This document shows positions 63,393 through 64,000 of a stretch of DNA of 64,000 bases, in pieces. A model generated the notes under the pieces. That model had not been told where the DNA came from. It made no database searches and worked only from the letters and a program-made list of their open reading frames with translations. Origin of the DNA: Gottfriedia acidiceleris (GTDB taxonomy: Bacteria > Bacillota > Bacilli > Bacillales > Bacillaceae_G); the NCBI RefSeq assembly GCF_002128425.1, contig NZ_NESS01000002.1, forward strand, positions 1 through 64,000, given 5' to 3'. Position numbers and translations under genes: made by a program. Position 1 is the first letter of the stretch; every line of letters begins with the position of its first letter.

Positions 63393-64000
63393 ATGTTAGG
63401 TACATTATACGGCCTTGGGGTTGGCCCAGGGGATCCAGAGCTCATTACCGTTAAGGCGTTTCGGAAATTAAAGGAATCACCAGTGATTGCCTATCCGAAA
63501 AAACAAAAGGGCAGCAAAAGTTATGCCCATCGAATCATTGATGTCTATTTTCAGCCAAACGAAAAAGAAATGCTAGGCCTTGTCTTTCCGATGACAAAGG
63601 ATCCAGCCACATTGGAAAGAAAGTGGACGGAAACCGTGGAAAATGTTTGGGCGAAGCTGCAGGAGGGAAAAGATGTCGCTTTTGTAACTGAAGGGGACCC
63701 TCTTTTATACAGTACGTTTATTCATATGATGCGTTTGATGCAGGAGAAGTATCCGCAAGTCCCGATTGAAGTTGTTCCGGGGATTTCGTCCATCAATGGG
63801 GCGGCTTCTAGGCTTGGGATTCCATTGGCAGATGGGGATGAGCATGTAGCAATTGTTCCAGCACGGGATGACTACGAAACGATGAAAAAAGTCATTCAAG
63901 AAAATGATTGTGTCATTTTTATAAAAGTGGCAAAAGTGATTGATTTAATGCTAGAAGTATTACGTGATTTAGATTTGCTTGACAAAGCTTCAGTCGTCAC
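63393..64000 (+). CDS. cbiL: CbiL, cobalt-factor II C20-methyltransferase (partial)
   Basis: ATG 63393, 2 nt after cbiET and after GGGGAG, begins LGTLYGLGVGPGDPELITVK, the SAM-methyltransferase start. It continues with FVTEGDPLLYST and VEVVPGIS-like IEVVPGISSINGAAS. It methylates C20 of cobalt-factor II. About 202 of the usual 230-240 codons are present before the window ends. In B. megaterium cbiF, cbiG and cbiA would follow. Confidence 0.92.
   Translation, partial: MLGTLYGLGVGPGDPELITVKAFRKLKESPVIAYPKKQKGSKSYAHRIIDVYFQPNEKEMLGLVFPMTKDPATLERKWTETVENVWAKLQEGKDVAFVTEGDPLLYSTFIHMMRLMQEKYPQVPIEVVPGISSINGAASRLGIPLADGDEHVAIVPARDDYETMKKVIQENDCVIFIKVAKVIDLMLEVLRDLDLLDKASVV

Overview
The window looks like chromosomal DNA of a low-GC, spore-forming member of the Bacillaceae. 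The signs are Bacillus-type ribosome binding sites with frequent TTG and GTG starts, an orphan GerAB germination permease, lexA next to a yneB-type recombinase, a SpoVR remnant, and a cobalamin operon in the cbiW-cbiH60-cbiX-cbiJ-cbiC-cbiD-cbiET-cbiL order known from Bacillus (Priestia) megaterium. The species cannot be fixed from the sequence alone.

Layout. 1-2.1 kb: the 3' end of one group II intron, a cold-shock gene, then the 5' part of a broken group II intron with a frameshifted maturase. 2.4-7.8 kb: a complete sucrose module (LacI-type repressor, PTS EIIBC, sucrose-6-phosphate hydrolase, fructokinase) with a readable promoter, a cre-like site and three operators. 7.8-12.3 kb: a SpoVR remnant, then a three-gene unit made of a split PEP-synthase-like phosphotransferase and an MFS efflux pump. 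12.6-19.5 kb: a HipA-like kinase with a small membrane partner, a lipoprotein, zinc-ribbon proteins and a secreted amidase. 19.7-34.5 kb: alkaline phosphatase with a candidate Pho box, then many single-gene housekeeping or accessory units, each usually with its own terminator, and several decayed genes. 34.5-39 kb: a two-component system and a glycosidase-like lipoprotein whose upstream regions share a 20-bp palindrome. 39-48.4 kb: L,D-transpeptidase, DUF421, GerAB and glucosaminidase genes, and the lexA/recombinase region. 49.5-55.1 kb: a 1477-residue secreted GH31 enzyme carrying both dockerin-like and cohesin-like modules, then a GntR regulator. 55.9-64 kb: two cobalamin riboswitches in series, each with a terminator, ahead of the anaerobic-type cobalamin operon, which runs off the window end.

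How it works together. The sucrose genes form one regulon: uptake and phosphorylation, hydrolysis, then fructose phosphorylation. The cobalamin genes form a translationally coupled, B12-sensing operon of visibly higher GC than the rest of the window. Outside these modules gene decay is the main theme. Four genes (RibD-like reductase, divergent polysaccharide deacetylase, TIMP-like protein, GyrI-like protein) are intact except for one in-frame stop each. A glyoxalase, a yneB copy, spoVR and the intron maturase are more degraded.

The best candidates for something new are the split antibiotic- or phenol-phosphotransferase plus exporter at 8.4-12.3 kb, the palindrome-linked two-component/glycosidase regulon at 34.5-39 kb, the cohesin-plus-dockerin GH31, and the serial B12 riboswitches with a short ORF between them.
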